This document shows, in pieces, positions 1-7,678 of a stretch of 64,000 bases of DNA (within the stretch, counting starts at the first letter, position 1; each line of letters starts with the position of its first letter). The stretch is from an uncultured Anaerolineae bacterium (GTDB lineage: Bacteria > Chloroflexota > Anaerolineae > Promineifilales > Promineifilaceae). Position numbers and translations under genes: made by a program. The DNA lies in assembly GCA_905479495.1 (NCBI GenBank), contig CAJQMR010000008.1:124001-188000 (forward strand). The letters are read 5' to 3'. The notes beneath the pieces were generated by a model, which ran no database searches, was not told the DNA's origin, and saw only the letters and a program-made list of their open reading frames with translations.

Positions 1-1697
1 AAATCAATGACATCAGGGTAAGGATTGTTGCCCGTTCCCGGTGCAGTGACGGAACGCGCTGCTTCGTTAATACCAATGGGGAAAGCGGTACAGCCAGCAG
101 TTGTATCGCCTGTACTGCTTACAGGTTCTTGGGGAATGCTCATTTCCCAGGTGTGCATATCGTTGATGCCGCCATTGAAGTGAGCCATCAGCCGCCCGCC
201 GTAGAACGGTGTGCAATCAGCCATCGTGGGATTGGCATAATTGCAGTCGGATAAATCTCCAGGTACGGTGATTTGATAGGCTGGATTTATCCATTGTGAA
301 TTGCAGCTTCCGGGAACACAACGTACGCCTTCCGCTACGCCATCTGGGTCATCTTGCCCGGCAACGCTAAAAGCCATAGCCCAGTCGGTGCTTACCGGAT
401 CGTAGCCTAACGGATTGGTCGTGTCAGGGGTAAAGCCTATGGTGTCAAAGTAGAAAACGATAGGAGGCTGCGCCCCAGCATCACTGTCAAACAATCTGAC
501 TTGAATCGTCTGGCCAATGGACTCTGGGCCAACGTTGAATAGCGGGATATCGATAGGATAATCGGCGGCGCGTGTTTGGGGCAAGGATCCTAATGCCAAA
601 ATCTCAACACCAGCAGCGTCATGCGCGCCTGGGTTATTCAAAATAAACAGGTTACGGTTATTCACATCGCTAGGTACGTCGGGCACGCTTGAATCGCCAT
701 CGGTATAAATAGGAGGGCCAGCCCAAATATCAAACCCATTTTCGGAAGCACCGCTCAATGTTTGGATATCTAGATAAAGGAAGCGATCACCGGTTAAGGT
801 GTCTTTGATGATATTGGGCAGATCGGTGGTGAGATCGACTTCAAAGCTATCAATATTTTGGGGGATTGCAGGTACAGTCACACCAGGTGTATCTATAGGC
901 GAAAACGGTTGGTTTGCACCTGGGGACACCCAACGGAGGTCGGTTAAATGGTCCCCTGTATCGCGAAGGTTATCTCCCGTTTGCCCTGCATAGGCAACAA
1001 GCGGGACGCGTAAAGGTGTTTCATCCGGATTTTGGGCAAAGTAATAAAGAGTATAAAGTGTTTGGGTATTTGCTGCGGATATGTAGCTTTCGGGGAAACC
1101 ACAAACAGTAGGATTCACCTGGATGCGATTTCGATCTACACGAACGAACCAGTGGGGATTGATTTGGTCAAAATCGAGATTGGGTGAGCCTGTTACTAAA
1201 GTGCGTTCATCGGTGCTCAAGGCGCAGGTTTCTGTTTGGTTGCTGCTACCACCATCACTGCCACAAGTTTTGAGGGCTGTCGTATTTAACCCTTCAGTGA
1301 TTGCTACATTCGAGCGATTGATAATCAGTGAATTTAACTCGGTATTGATAGAGTCTGGATCAAATAATTCTACGCGCACAACATCCGATGGATAATTGGA
1401 TGGAATGCGAATCAGATACGTATATGTGTAGGAACCTGAAGCAAAAGGGCTGTTAATTGGCGAATAGGGGTCGCCATCTGCGATGCAGCCCAGGGGGCCA
1501 AGGACTGCTTGATAGCCGGTGGAGATACGGCCGTTTCGCACATCCCGATTTATAAACACCCCTTTTGTGGGCAGGGTGAATTGAGGAAGATCTCCGACAG
1601 CACTCGCTGCCGCCTCTAAATTGGCATGGGGTTTAGTCAACATAATGCTGCTCAGTACAAAAATACAGAACAAAGTGAATAGTGCTGCTTTTTTCAT
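1..1697 (-). CDS. Secreted surface protein, C-terminus beyond window edge
   Basis: This open frame is missing from the ORF track because it runs off the left edge. It starts at ATG 1697 behind AGGAGAAATTGCG. Residues 1-25 form a signal peptide (MKKAALFTLFCIFVLSSI, then a hydrophilic stretch). The following 540 or so visible residues are rich in Asn, Asp, Thr and Pro with scattered Cys, typical of an extracellular beta-rich protein. I translated the frame to the edge and found no stop. No family is recognised. It may be a cell-surface or pilus-associated protein, but that is only a guess from composition. It carries one ACGGCCGT, encoding Asn-Gly-Arg. Confidence 0.85.
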   Translation of the reverse strand, partial: MKKAALFTLFCIFVLSSIMLTKPHANLEAAASAVGDLPQFTLPTKGVFINRDVRNGRISTGYQAVLGPLGCIADGDPYSPINSPFASGSYTYTYLIRIPSNYPSDVVRVELFDPDSINTELNSLIINRSNVAITEGLNTTALKTCGSDGGSSNQTETCALSTDERTLVTGSPNLDFDQINPHWFVRVDRNRIQVNPTVCGFPESYISAANTQTLYTLYYFAQNPDETPLRVPLVAYAGQTGDNLRDTGDHLTDLRWVSPGANQPFSPIDTPGVTVPAIPQNIDSFEVDLTTDLPNIIKDTLTGDRFLYLDIQTLSGASENGFDIWAGPPIYTDGDSSVPDVPSDVNNRNLFILNNPGAHDAAGVEILALGSLPQTRAADYPIDIPLFNVGPESIGQTIQVRLFDSDAGAQPPIVFYFDTIGFTPDTTNPLGYDPVSTDWAMAFSVAGQDDPDGVAEGVRCVPGSCNSQWINPAYQITVPGDLSDCNYANPTMADCTPFYGGRLMAHFNGGINDMHTWEMSIPQEPVSSTGDTTAGCTAFPIGINEAARSVTAPGTGNNPYPDVID

Positions 1698-1937
1698 CGC
1701 AATTTCTCCTAGCTTAATAAGCACTGTCGGCCTGTTGCAGCGACAGTTAATATTTTCGTTCATTTAAGCGTGTGGTTGAATCGGAATGTGAGCGCACAGA
1801 TGAGAAAGAAAAACCCGCAAATTATTCAGGGGATGATCCTAAATCATTTGCGGGAAAAGGTACAGAATTATGAATTTTCAGGCAAGCACTTGAGTGTCAT
1901 TGGCCGGTTACGGCCGTTTCCACCCTCGCTTACTTAC

Positions 1938-2042
1938 TTAAAATCTGGACACCGGCCGACTCATCGACACACCAACGATGATGCCAATGATGAGCGCGAT
2001 AAGCGCAATAATGATGATAGTTGAGAGTTGAATTGCGATCAT
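1938..2042 (-). CDS. 34-residue single-span membrane peptide
   Basis: Too short for the ORF track. ATG at 2042 follows a near-ideal ribosome binding site (TAGGAGGTGCAAC). The product begins MIAIQLSTIIIIALIALIIG, one hydrophobic helix rich in Ile/Leu, and ends with a short basic tail (SMSRPVSRF). It lies between the secreted-protein gene (241 bp downstream) and the DUF4349 gene, with a hairpin repeat just upstream. The binding site, the clean helix and the stop make it credible. Its role is unknown; small one-helix peptides can be toxins, transporter subunits or membrane stress regulators. Confidence 0.7.
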   Translation of the reverse strand: MIAIQLSTIIIIALIALIIGIIVGVSMSRPVSRF

Positions 2043-2066
2043 GTTGCACCTCCTAAGTGTCATTTG

Positions 2067-2118
2067 AGCAAATCACAAGAAATGTTGCTTCTTTTTCAAA
2101 AGTTTTCTGTGATTTGCT
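2067..2118. repeat. Intergenic hairpin, AGCAAATCACA word family
   Basis: AGCAAATCACA (2067-2077) is matched by TGTGATTTGCT (2108-2118) across a 30-nt loop. The same words form a second hairpin at 48051-48104. It follows the DUF4349 gene that ends at 2222 on the minus strand. Confidence 0.8.
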
Positions 2119-2221
2119 ACACAGCCCAAACTCGATACACCATTAGAGTATCATGCTTAACCGCTATCACGCTTTCATAAATCTGACACCAGCCAAACAA
2201 ATCAACCACAAAGGTGATAGC

Positions 2222-3064
2222 TTAGGCAGATTTTTGTGTGTCGTCATCCTGGCTATTTTCTTCCCGCTGTGGAATAGCTAAGATAGTACGGCGCTTGATT
2301 CGACTGAAAATCCATAAACCGAAACCCAAAAGCAGCAGCCATGGCCCCCAGGTGATGGTGCGATAAATCGTGAAATCAGCGACAGATTGGGCATTTTGTT
2401 GGGTGCGCAGCGTGGCCAGTTTGGCGGTGCGGCCCGGCGACCAGCTTTGCGGCGTGGGCAGCGGCGTCGGGGTGGGTGTCGGCAGCAGAGCCGTTAGGCG
2501 CAGCGTGATTTGTGCATTTGTGGACTTGCCGCTGTAAAAGTTGAGCTGCCCTTGCAGATCGTTGATTTGGTTTTCGACCTGTACCAGCCGCTGGTGCACC
2601 GCCAACGTTTCGGTCGTGTTGCGGGTTTGCTCCAGAAAGGTGCGCATCCGGGTTTGGTTGCTGGTAAGGTTGTCCAGGCGCGATTGTAAATCAACGGCCG
2701 TTGCCAACACATCTTGCCCACTGAGCTGCTCATCTTCCACCGTGCCCAGCGTGCGCAGGGCGTTCAGCAGCGCTTCAAACTGCTCGGCGGGAACGCCAAG
2801 AGTAAGTTCCCCGTAGGTGGTCGTGTCACCGGTTTTCCATTGGCGCTGGTTGAGCACGTAGCCGTTGTAATTTTCGGCCAGATTAAGCGCAGTTTGAACG
2901 GCCGTACTAGTCTCCGGCACCGTTAAGGCGAGGGTTGCTTCTTTGATCACCAGCCGATCATCTACCTGGGCAGCCTGCACCGGGTGATTGCCGGGCCACA
3001 TCAGCCAGAGGGGCAGCAAGCCCATAAGAAGTGCAATTGTTAACATAACGTATCTTTTCTGCAT
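2222..3064 (-). CDS. DUF4349 domain membrane protein
   Basis: The 280-residue protein starts at ATG 3064 behind AAGGAGGATTCTG; the longer ORF in the track runs back into the upstream gene and is not used. The order is a signal peptide or N-terminal helix (residues 1-30), a DUF4349 alpha/beta region with a coiled-coil-like helix around LVQVENQINDLQGQLNF, a Pro/Thr linker (PTPTPTPLPTP) and a C-terminal helix (WGPWLLLLGFGLWIF) with a basic tail. DUF4349 is a family of envelope proteins of unknown function. It is a paralogue of the next gene upstream, separated by a short repeat, and the two are probably co-transcribed. Confidence 0.85.
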   Translation of the reverse strand: MQKRYVMLTIALLMGLLPLWLMWPGNHPVQAAQVDDRLVIKEATLALTVPETSTAVQTALNLAENYNGYVLNQRQWKTGDTTTYGELTLGVPAEQFEALLNALRTLGTVEDEQLSGQDVLATAVDLQSRLDNLTSNQTRMRTFLEQTRNTTETLAVHQRLVQVENQINDLQGQLNFYSGKSTNAQITLRLTALLPTPTPTPLPTPQSWSPGRTAKLATLRTQQNAQSVADFTIYRTITWGPWLLLLGFGLWIFSRIKRRTILAIPQREENSQDDDTQKSA

Positions 3065-3083
3065 CAGAATCCTCCTTATTAAA

Positions 3084-3125
3084 AGCGGAACACAGAGCTG
3101 CACAGAGCAAACACAGAGAACCGCT
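3084..3125. repeat. CACAGAG-word repeat between DUF4349 paralogues
   Basis: Three CACAGAG copies are enclosed by AGCGG (3084-3088) and CCGCT (3121-3125). The next bases (3133-3152) are AATTAC-type words that provide the stop of the upstream gene. The CACAGAG word recurs at 34605-34625. Confidence 0.65.
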
Positions 3126-3149
3126 GAGAATAATTGCTCAATTACCGAA

Positions 3150-4055
3150 TTACTCACGCCACCAGCCAAACCGCTGCCGCAGCCGCCAGCCAATCCAGCC
3201 AAATAAGGCCAACAGCAGCAGCCAGGGACCGCACACAATGCCGTAGTAGATGGAAAAATCGGCCGTTTTCTGGGCGGATTCTTGCAGATTGACTACCGCT
3301 ACCTGAGCTGTGTTGCCCGGTTGCCATGATTCGGCCGTGGGAATGGGGGAGGGCGTTGGCGTGGGCAGCAGCGGCTGCAAGGAAAGGTCGATGGTCGAAA
3401 AGGCAGCCCGATCGCTGAGGTAGTTGCGGCGGCCTTGAATAATGGCGATTTCTTCTTCAACCTGTTTGAGCTGATCGTTGACACGCAGTGCCTCTTCCAC
3501 TGTTTCGGCATCATCGAGGAAGGTGCGCAGGCGGTCGCGGGTGGCAATCAGATTGTCTAGCTTCGAGCCTAAATCGACGTACTCGTCGGTGACATCTTGG
3601 CCACCGGCAAAATCATTGGTCACCTGGCCCAGTGCCCGCAGTTGGTTAAGGGCGGTTTCAAATTGAGTCACTGGCAGGGCCAACTGCATGTTCGCTGCGC
3701 TAAGACCAAACTGCGTGTCAAAAATTTGCTGGCTGATGATATAACCACCTAATTCGGCGACGAGTTGGGTAGCAGTGGAGACGGCCGTTTCCGTATCTAC
3801 CACCATAATGGCCAGCTCCCCATTTTTGATGATGAGCCGTACTTGTGGTTGCGCATTTGCCAGAGAGGCATCTGCGCTTCCGGTAACGGATTCGGTTATT
3901 ACACGCGTGACCTCTACTGCTTCTCCTTCCACGGTGACCGTTTCGGTTACGACGCGTGTCACTTCTACCGTTTCAGCCTGCGACGCACAGGCCGCGAGCA
4001 CCAGCAGCATGGCGACGATTGCCGCTGCCAACCAAGAAAAACGTTTGGCGTTCAT
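3150..4055 (-). CDS. DUF4349 domain lipoprotein
   Basis: A 301-residue protein starting at ATG 4055 behind CAGGAGAAAGAAA. It has a lipoprotein signal with a lipobox (LLVLAACAS, Cys about residue 23), then an unusual stretch of repeated EVTRVVTE/VEVTRVITE units (residues 28-60), the DUF4349 region with a long helix (LKQVEEEIAIIQGRRNYL), a Pro/Thr linker (PTPTPSPIPT) and a C-terminal membrane helix (GPWLLLLALFGWIGW) ending in basic residues. It is therefore anchored at both ends. Function is unknown; it probably works with its downstream paralogue in the envelope. Confidence 0.87.
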   Translation of the reverse strand: MNAKRFSWLAAAIVAMLLVLAACASQAETVEVTRVVTETVTVEGEAVEVTRVITESVTGSADASLANAQPQVRLIIKNGELAIMVVDTETAVSTATQLVAELGGYIISQQIFDTQFGLSAANMQLALPVTQFETALNQLRALGQVTNDFAGGQDVTDEYVDLGSKLDNLIATRDRLRTFLDDAETVEEALRVNDQLKQVEEEIAIIQGRRNYLSDRAAFSTIDLSLQPLLPTPTPSPIPTAESWQPGNTAQVAVVNLQESAQKTADFSIYYGIVCGPWLLLLALFGWIGWRLRQRFGWWRE

Positions 4056-4232
4056 TTTCTTTCTCCTGACTCTTTAATGATTTGCTTAACAAAATCCCCA
4101 GGGTTACTGGGGAAACGTCGCTGTGGCCAGAAAAGTTCCGTTGTTGGAAAAATTGGTGACAGTTTGGGGGCAAACATGGCCGGGAAGTTTGTAAATAGGC
4201 CAAACGAATTGGACGCATTGGCTCGTCGTTGC

Positions 4233-4261
4233 TTGTCAGGTGTCCACTTAGCTTCTACAAT
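4233..4261 (+). promoter_or_regulatory. Sigma-70-type promoter for the APH-fold gene
   Basis: TTGTCA (4233-4238), a 17-nt spacer, then TACAAT (4256-4261). Transcription would begin near 4268, only about 3 nt before the ATG at 4271. This fits the lack of a ribosome binding site and suggests a leaderless mRNA. Confidence 0.65.
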
Positions 4262-4270
4262 GTAACCGTA

Positions 4271-5500
4271 ATGAGACAATCAAAACTCTTGGCCACCCAA
4301 CTTCAAAGACGCGATCCGAATGCCTGGACCGCGCTCTTGCGTGATCATATGGAAGTGGAAGAGTTGGTGGTAACGGCCGTATCTGCTAAACCGATCAGAC
4401 CGCACGCCCAATCCAGCCGACGGATGACACGTTACTTGCTGTCGCTGGCTGGGCATTCTGATCCCATCTCCTTTATTGGACGGTATGTTGAGGCTGTAGA
4501 ATCTGCTTTTTACACGGAGTTTGCCCCTCGCTTGCCAGAGTTGGTCCCCGGCTGCCACTTCTTGCATCAGGCAGAACCCAACGGCGAGGGTTGGGCCGTG
4601 CTGGATGATGTGCCCAATGATGTTTCCCCAGAAAGATGGTCCACCGAAGATATAAACGCCATTTTGGAAAAATTGGCTCACCTGCATGCGATGTTCTTCG
4701 ACAAAACGGATGATCTGACGAGTGCTGGCCTGAGCCGGCTGTTGGATCGCACAGCGTACCAATGGGAGTCGCTGGTGGCGGAGCAGGCGGTTTATTTTGA
4801 AGAGGGGCCAGCGGCGATTTTGTCTGAGCACGCGCTGTCTCAGGCCGGGCAGTTGGCACCGCTCTTTTTGCAGGCGGCCAATGGCCTGGTGGTGATGCGT
4901 GATTTAGGTGGATGGCCAGGCATTTTGGGGGAGTCACATTTAACGGCCGTTGCCGACCTTTTGGATGATCCCGTCCCTTTGCTGGAGCCACTGCGCCAAC
5001 TGCCGCCCACCTTGCTGCATGGTGATCCCAATAACCGTCGCTGGCGTGTCACTGTGTTTGATGATCAGCGGCTTACTGGCTGGCAAACGGCCGCTGTTGG
5101 CCCCGGTATTTGTGACCTGATCAGCTTCATTGAGCAGTTCAGCTTGTTAGACGATGCCGAAAGGTCTCCCAACTTGAGGACACGCTCTACCTGGCCGATG
5201 GATGAAGAGACGATTATCGACAGCTACCTGCTAGCCCTTTCGCAGCGGTTGGGCAACCGGGTGAATACACGGGCATTGCGGCAGGCAATTCCGGCGGCGC
5301 GCTGCCTGTATGTAATCACCAACTGGTTTCCGCATTTTGCCACCTGGTTTGAAGAGATGCCCAATAAATATACCTGGCAAAAGATAAATCGGATGGCCGA
5401 ACACGATTTTGTGGACACACCGCTGCAAGGCTTTTTGCAATTACGGCCGTATCTCTCCGATGTGTTCGAGCGCTTTTTGCTCGCTTACCGCTCCCTCTAA
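4271..5500 (+). CDS. Aminoglycoside phosphotransferase-fold protein
   Basis: A 409-residue soluble protein. The ATG at 4271 (MRQSKLLATQ) is chosen over the track start because a promoter places the transcript start only about 3 nt upstream. The C-terminal half has the APH/choline kinase pattern: a catalytic-loop match LLHGDPNNRRW, then GWQTAAVGPGICDLISF in place of the usual IDW(E/D)..G.G..DLA segment. The metal-binding Asp expected before that segment is not evident, so phosphotransferase activity is doubtful. APH-fold proteins phosphorylate sugars, choline, amino acids or antibiotics; the substrate cannot be told here, and resistance should not be assumed. The gene is monocistronic and followed by a hairpin. 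Confidence 0.75.
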   Translation: MRQSKLLATQLQRRDPNAWTALLRDHMEVEELVVTAVSAKPIRPHAQSSRRMTRYLLSLAGHSDPISFIGRYVEAVESAFYTEFAPRLPELVPGCHFLHQAEPNGEGWAVLDDVPNDVSPERWSTEDINAILEKLAHLHAMFFDKTDDLTSAGLSRLLDRTAYQWESLVAEQAVYFEEGPAAILSEHALSQAGQLAPLFLQAANGLVVMRDLGGWPGILGESHLTAVADLLDDPVPLLEPLRQLPPTLLHGDPNNRRWRVTVFDDQRLTGWQTAAVGPGICDLISFIEQFSLLDDAERSPNLRTRSTWPMDEETIIDSYLLALSQRLGNRVNTRALRQAIPAARCLYVITNWFPHFATWFEEMPNKYTWQKINRMAEHDFVDTPLQGFLQLRPYLSDVFERFLLAYRSL

Positions 5501-5559
5501 TCTTTGCGACGATTAACCACTCCCTGCGTACAGTCTACCGTTAAAAAAATTTACTTGAG

Positions 5560-5624
5560 AGGTGCGACGCACTTTGAAAGATGGTTTGTGAATCGAGGAT
5601 TCTGGAGAAAAGTGCGTCGAACCT
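5560..5624. repeat. Intergenic hairpin, GCGACGCACTTT word
   Basis: AGGTGCGACGCACTTT (5560-5575) pairs with AAAGTGCGTCGAACCT across a 33-nt loop with one mismatch. It follows the APH-fold gene and immediately precedes the ribosome binding site of the DUF456 gene. Confidence 0.8.
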
Positions 5625-5655
5625 GACACACAAAATTTATTTGGTTGGAGGCATT

Positions 5656-6150
5656 GTGGCCCAACTTTTTGAAGCAGTTTCTGTTGGTGTTGTTATTTTT
5701 TTATTATTACTCAGCCTCATTGGCACATTGATTCCCATTATTCCTGGGGTGCTGCTGATGTGGGTGATTGTTTTTGTTTACGCGCTGGTGGATGGCTTTA
5801 CGGCCGTTTCCATTACCGCCATCGTTGTTATCAGCCTCATCGCCGTGGTCACCGGCACGTCAGACATCTGGCTGACGTTGTTTGGCACCAAAAAAGGGGG
5901 CGCTTCGATTAAGTCGATGCTCATTGGTACGGTCGGGGCCGTTGTTGGTTCCCTCGTGTTCCCTATTGTGGGCACGATTGTTGGTTACATTGCCGGACTT
6001 TTGCTGGGCGAATATTGGCAGCATGGCGATTGGGAAATCGCCAAAAAAGCAGGCTTTGGCGGGTTGGCGGGTTGGGGCATTGCCACCGTTATTCAATTCA
6101 TTGGCGGCATTTTTATTTTTGTTATCTTTTTGTGGCAGGTGTTTTTCTAA
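5656..6150 (+). CDS. DUF456 family membrane protein
   Basis: The 164-residue protein is assigned to a GTG start at 5656 because GGAGG lies directly upstream (TTGGAGGCATT) and the family begins with a membrane helix there. Four to five hydrophobic helices are visible, with the Gly-rich pattern typical of DUF456 (GTLIPIIPGVLLMW near the start; GTVGAVVGSLVFPIVGTIVG in the middle, continuing GLLLGEY). The family is found in many bacteria and has no known function. The track start at 5581 would include repeat sequence and lacks a binding site. Confidence 0.85.
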   Translation: MAQLFEAVSVGVVIFLLLLSLIGTLIPIIPGVLLMWVIVFVYALVDGFTAVSITAIVVISLIAVVTGTSDIWLTLFGTKKGGASIKSMLIGTVGAVVGSLVFPIVGTIVGYIAGLLLGEYWQHGDWEIAKKAGFGGLAGWGIATVIQFIGGIFIFVIFLWQVFF

Positions 6151-6159
6151 AAAGGATCA

Positions 6160-6214
6160 TTTCCCCGGAAACTATCTTTCAAACCAACATCCAGTCTGAA
6201 AGTTTCCGGGGAAA
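6160..6214. repeat. Intergenic hairpin, TTTCCCCGGAAACT arms
   Basis: TTTCCCCGGAAACT (6160-6173) is exactly complementary to AGTTTCCGGGGAAA (6201-6214); a TTTCA/TGAAA pair extends the stem inward. It starts 10 nt after the stop of the DUF456 gene and has no U-tract on the plus strand. Confidence 0.85.
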
Positions 6215-6229
6215 TATAAATGACTTACT

Positions 6230-6601
6230 ATGGATTTAGCTGAATTTCTTCGTGACTTTGGTCTTATACTCCTTACCCTGATGGGTGTGGCGCTCCTCTT
6301 ATCTTTGCTACTTTTGCTCATCGTTTGGCGGCAAGTTAAACGCATCCACATTCCCCCCGACGCCACCTTTGGCGAAACATTGCTGCTCACGCCCCTCCTG
6401 GTCGTTCTCATGATCGACCTGCTCGACTTTGCCCTGGATTTTCTGGCGGCTCCCTTTTCCTGGATTATTTTAGATCGGCTGGGGTTGAAGGCCCTCCGTG
6501 GCGTTTCTATGGTAGAGTCGCTCATTCCCTTCACGCAGGCGATCCCCACCATGACCCTGGCCTGGATTTGGGTACGGCTTTTTCCGGGCACGGTTGGGTA
6601 A
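6230..6601 (+). CDS. Small membrane protein of unknown function
   Basis: A 123-residue protein starting at ATG 6230 without a clear ribosome binding site. It has an N-terminal helix (LILLTLMGVALLLSLLLLLI), a short polar stretch (RQVKRIHIPPDATFGE), then two further helices (LLLTPLLVVLMIDLLDFALDF and the IPTMTLAWIWVRLF end). I do not recognise a family. It follows the DUF456 gene across a hairpin and may be expressed separately or as weak readthrough. The converging YdcF-like gene ends 11 nt beyond its stop. Confidence 0.65.
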   Translation: MDLAEFLRDFGLILLTLMGVALLLSLLLLLIVWRQVKRIHIPPDATFGETLLLTPLLVVLMIDLLDFALDFLAAPFSWIILDRLGLKALRGVSMVESLIPFTQAIPTMTLAWIWVRLFPGTVG

Positions 6602-6612
6602 CTGGGAGAAGC

Positions 6613-7152
6613 TTACTTTTTGTCTGGGAACGGCCGTTCCCCAATCTGGCTGTTTTGCCGGAAAAGCTGCTCCCAATTTTCCCGCAAGCTGCGCAGCGCG
6701 CGCGTTTCATGTGCCAGCAATTTAGCCAAAGTAGGCGGGTCAACCTGGTTGGGTGCGCTCAAATATTCGATGGTCATGCCCGCAAATAACTGCCCAAAAA
6801 TGAACTTGACCCGCTGCATATGAAATTCAGAAGTGATCACGACAAGATGTGAGACTTTTGAGCTGGCAACTCTCTTTTTGGCACAAATGGCATCTTGTAT
6901 GGTGTTGGCGCTGTGGGTAGGGGGCAAAATCCGGTTTGCCGGGATGCCGTTGGCTAACAAATAGTTGGTCAAATATTGCCCGTGCGGAATTTTGGTTGTG
7001 TTAAAGTGGGCACCAAACGCGCCAGTCGGCAGCACCAACCACTCGTCATTTTTGTTAAGAAAGCGAACGGCCGTATCGGCCCGACTGATGGCCACCGGCG
7101 ATAAATTACCTTCGCTGTCATTCTCATTGCCCAGCAGCACGACTAATTTCAA
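6613..7152 (-). CDS. YdcF-like (DUF218) protein
   Basis: A 179-residue protein of the DUF218/ElyC/YdcF superfamily. The start is a TTG at 7152 behind GGGGGAGATGG, a strong binding site at good spacing. The N-terminal strand LVVLLGNENDSEGNL, the middle THSANTIQDAICAKK (the usual S.NT..NA motif) and LVVITSEFHMQRVKFIF match the family's conserved segments. Family members include ElyC, which affects envelope lipid-carrier metabolism, but most lack a known substrate. No signal peptide or membrane helix precedes the domain, so this copy is probably cytoplasmic. Confidence 0.8.
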   Translation of the reverse strand: MKLVVLLGNENDSEGNLSPVAISRADTAVRFLNKNDEWLVLPTGAFGAHFNTTKIPHGQYLTNYLLANGIPANRILPPTHSANTIQDAICAKKRVASSKVSHLVVITSEFHMQRVKFIFGQLFAGMTIEYLSAPNQVDPPTLAKLLAHETRALRSLRENWEQLFRQNSQIGERPFPDKK

Positions 7153-7198
7153 CCATCTCCCCCTTGGGTTTTCCGAGAAGCTTTACATAAAATAGCCG

Positions 7199-7516
7199 CT
7201 ATTTGCCCTCAACAAAGGTGCGGGCCTCGCTGATGAGCTGCTGCCAGAGAGTGGCATCTCGGTTGGGAATGGCAACCCACTCTTTGAAGCGACGGCCGTT
7301 TGGCGCAAAAGGTTCGCCCACCTCCGTCTCGATTAAATCCAGCACCCGGTTCGCAGGCAGCTTCACAATCAAATCCCCCGTCGTGCGATGCACCGAAGCA
7401 AAAAAGTCCTCATTTATCCGCAAACAAGGAAAGCCCATCATCGTTCCTTTTTCGATGGCTTTCTCAGCCAAAAGCGGCTCCGCTAATTCCCAAAAAAAGC
7501 TATCATTTTCCTTCAT
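7199..7516 (-). CDS. YjbR/TfoX N-terminal-like protein
   Basis: A 105-residue single-domain protein starting at ATG 7516. The pattern GTMMGFPCLRINEDFFASV, then a KLP..R.......G..F.P.GR.FKEWV segment, matches the MmcQ/YjbR and TfoX N-terminal fold, a small alpha/beta domain found in proteins of unclear biochemical role. It lies 46 bp upstream of the YdcF-like gene on the same strand and could share its transcript. Function is not assigned. Confidence 0.75.
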   Translation of the reverse strand: MKENDSFFWELAEPLLAEKAIEKGTMMGFPCLRINEDFFASVHRTTGDLIVKLPANRVLDLIETEVGEPFAPNGRRFKEWVAIPNRDATLWQQLISEARTFVEGK

Positions 7517-7631
7517 CCAGACTTTATCCTAGGCTAATCAGCCTCTGGTTAAGAATAAAAAGAGGTTGAAATAATAGCACATAGGTGCTAATTCCGAAAA
7601 TAAATTTTGGCTTTGGGGGATGAGTTTAGTT

Positions 7632-7671
7632 GGTGACAGTCACTCCAGAATTTTTTAAAGTGACTGTCACC
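7632..7671. repeat. Intergenic hairpin, GGTGACAGTCACT family (copy 1)
   Basis: GGTGACAGTCACT and AGTGACTGTCACC form perfect 13-bp arms around a 14-nt AT-rich loop. A related, less perfect copy is at 47031-47079. This copy lies just downstream of the M42 gene whose stop is at 7679. Confidence 0.9.
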
Positions 7672-7678
7672 AGAGAAG

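Noticed and set aside
1770-2024. Plus-strand ORF of 84 residues
   Set aside because: No binding site or motif, and it overlaps the better supported minus-strand 34-residue peptide and a repeat region.
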